A stretch of DNA of 64,000 nt from Longicatena caecimuris (GTDB taxonomy: Bacteria; Bacillota_I; Bacilli_A; Erysipelotrichales; Erysipelotrichaceae). The notes under the pieces were generated by a model. It did no database searches. It had not been told where the DNA came from and was given only the letters and a program-made list of their open reading frames with translations. Positions 63,170 through 64,000 of the stretch are shown here, in pieces (the stretch's first letter is position 1; the number at the start of each line of letters is the position of its first letter). The stretch covers positions 252,611-316,610 of the forward strand of contig NZ_SMBP01000001.1 of assembly GCF_004341945.1 (NCBI RefSeq). Direction: 5' to 3'. Made by a program: the position numbers and the translations under genes.

Positions 63170-63235
63170 ACTAACACATAAAAATCTTATGATAGAATAT
63201 TTATGTTACTATGAAAGACGAGGAGAAAAAAACGT

Positions 63236-63688
63236 ATGAAAAAATTATTAGCTTGCTTATGTGTTGTCACTTTATTAGCCGGATGTGGCGGAAGTGGTAA
63301 CAAATCAGAATCAAAAACTTGCAGTATTACACAAAATGGTATGACGTTAGCTGCAACATTCAACGCAAAAGATGATGAAATCAAAACTGCTGACATGAAT
63401 GTAACGGTACCTGCTTCTGCTTTAGGTGGTGTTGATCTTAGTACACTGTCTGATGATCAGAAAAAAATGATGCAGACACAGTTAGAATCATCTTTGGGAA
63501 TTAAAGAAGATGATGGTATGAAAGTATCTTTCGACTTTAAGGATAAAGATATTGTTGTAAAAATCAATATGGATTTCACAAAGACAGACAGCAGTTCACT
63601 GAAGAAATTTGGCTTTGGTAGTGATACGGACATGTCTTTGAAAAACACTGTAAAACAAGCAGAAAAACAGGGAGCTACTTGTAAATAA
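63236..63688 (+). CDS. Small secreted lipoprotein of unknown function
   Basis: 150-residue lipoprotein: a signal peptide (MKKLLACLCVVTLLAGC) with lipobox LLAGC and lipidated Cys17, followed by a glycine/serine linker and a soluble domain rich in beta strands (SKTCSITQNGMTLAATFNAKDDEIKTADMNVTVPAS...VKINMDFTKTDSSSL). The overall pattern is vaguely like YehR/DUF1307-type lipoproteins, but I cannot assign it. Two Cys (about 29 and 149) may form a disulfide. It is a monocistronic plus-strand gene with promoter and terminator, facing the rrn operon 3' end. Ribosome binding site GAGGAG. Confidence 0.8.
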   Translation: MKKLLACLCVVTLLAGCGGSGNKSESKTCSITQNGMTLAATFNAKDDEIKTADMNVTVPASALGGVDLSTLSDDQKKMMQTQLESSLGIKEDDGMKVSFDFKDKDIVVKINMDFTKTDSSSLKKFGFGSDTDMSLKNTVKQAEKQGATCK

Positions 63689-63713
63689 TCCATTCACTAT
63701 AAGATAGTCTCAA

Positions 63714-63740
63714 AAAGATTCCCCATGAGGAATCTTTTTT
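63714..63740 (+). terminator. Terminator after the lipoprotein gene
   Basis: Plus-strand 9-bp stem AAAGATTCC/GGAATCTTT (63714-63722 with 63729-63737), 6-nt loop, six T (63735-63740). The 63741-63903 stretch beyond holds no gene I can support. Confidence 0.85.
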
Positions 63741-63903
63741 CTATTTGTTAAATAACTATTTACCAATGATCATTGAATAATCTTCTAACTCTCATTTGAA
63801 AACTTAAATCAATACCGTTCAAATTTTTTATATTGCAAACTCATAATAATATGAGAAGGGGTTCCTCACATAAGAAATGTGTTTAGCTTTCTTTCTCTAT
63901 ATA

Positions 63904-63932
63904 GAAAAAAACCTGTCCTTCTCAGAACAGGT
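63904..63932 (-). terminator. Terminator after 5S rRNA
   Basis: Minus-strand 8-bp stem ACCTGTTC/GGACAGGT (63925-63932 with 63911-63918, one G-U pair), 6-nt loop, seven T (63904-63911). It lies a few bases past the 5S 3' end and terminates the rrn transcript. Confidence 0.8.
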
Positions 63933-63935
63933 CTT

Positions 63936-64000
63936 CCTACCTGGCAACGTGCTATCTTTACTGGAGCTCGTCCAGCTATTGTCGCCGCTGAAGTGCTTAA
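63936..64000 (-). rRNA. rrf: 5S ribosomal RNA, 3' part
   Basis: Read on the minus strand, the last 65 bases match the 3' half of bacterial 5S rRNA: TTAAGCACTTCAGCGGCGAC, then a CTGG-loop-CCAG hairpin, GATAGCACGTTGCCAGG. This follows the Bacillota 5S pattern (TTAAGC.CTTCAGCG.CGA, ACG.TGCCAGG). The 5' half lies beyond the right edge. A terminator follows it, so it is the end of an rRNA operon transcribed into the window. The precise 3' end is estimated from helix I pairing potential. Confidence 0.85.

Noticed and set aside
1..64000. CRISPR arrays, insertion sequences, prophage genes, tRNA genes
   Set aside because: No repeated spacer pattern, transposase, phage gene or tRNA cloverleaf was seen; xerC is the housekeeping recombinase in its normal cluster, not an integrase.

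Overview
The window is a stretch of bacterial core chromosome from a low-GC Gram-positive organism (Bacillota). Gene content and order are those of Bacillus-type housekeeping clusters, and the relaxed features (SMC of about 976 residues, ribosomal protein S2 with a long charged tail, L27 with a cleavable N-terminal extension) fit the Erysipelotrichia best; that placement is an inference. Almost everything reads on the minus strand. Only four genes read on the plus strand: the SpoVB-like flippase, the YrzE-like membrane protein, the hemolysin III protein and a terminal lipoprotein. I see no insertion sequence, prophage, CRISPR array or tRNA.

Reading in the main (minus) transcription direction from the right edge: the 3' part of a 5S rRNA and its terminator (end of an rrn operon); a small lipoprotein gene facing it; mnmA, a CPBP protease, recD2, a small protein, an AI-2E-type permease; an alanine T-box controlling alaS-ireB-ruvX-DUF1292-mltG-udk-greA; the competence genes comEA-comEC with holA; sdaA, a flavodoxin and a GIY-YIG protein; smc-ftsY-ylxM; ackA-nrnA; dnaE; rplU-prp-rpmA and obgE; xth; a loosely organised metabolic/transport stretch (HAD phosphatase, MATE exporter, hydrolase and two unrecognised genes); ruvAB; YrzE, DUF421, SpoVB-like and ComN-like genes; secDF; rlmA; ffh; a 2-hydroxyacid dehydrogenase; rpsP-khpA-rimM-trmD; rplS; two signal peptidases, rbgA, rnhB; a small unknown gene with nfeD and an SPFH protein; dprA; topA-trmFO-xerC; rpsB-tsf; pyrH-frr.

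Functionally the window concentrates translation (S2, S16, L19, L21, L27, EF-Ts, RRF, AlaS, rRNA and tRNA modification, ribosome assembly GTPases), protein export (Ffh, FtsY, YlxM, SecDF, two signal peptidases), DNA replication and repair (DnaE, HolA, TopA, RuvAB, RecD2, Xth, RnhB, XerC, SMC) and DNA uptake (ComEA, ComEC, DprA). Many units are bounded by clear intrinsic terminators, and ribosomal units carry leaders that look autoregulatory.

The most notable observation is a 29-bp element, 24/29 identical without gaps, placed exactly 19 bp before the start codons of dprA and comEA, which lie 42 kb apart. It does not resemble a sigma-A promoter (blocks TTACGR - 17 bp - CGTATA) and occurs only in front of these two competence genes as far as I could see. 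It is a strong candidate for the promoter of a dedicated competence sigma factor or operator of a competence regulator.
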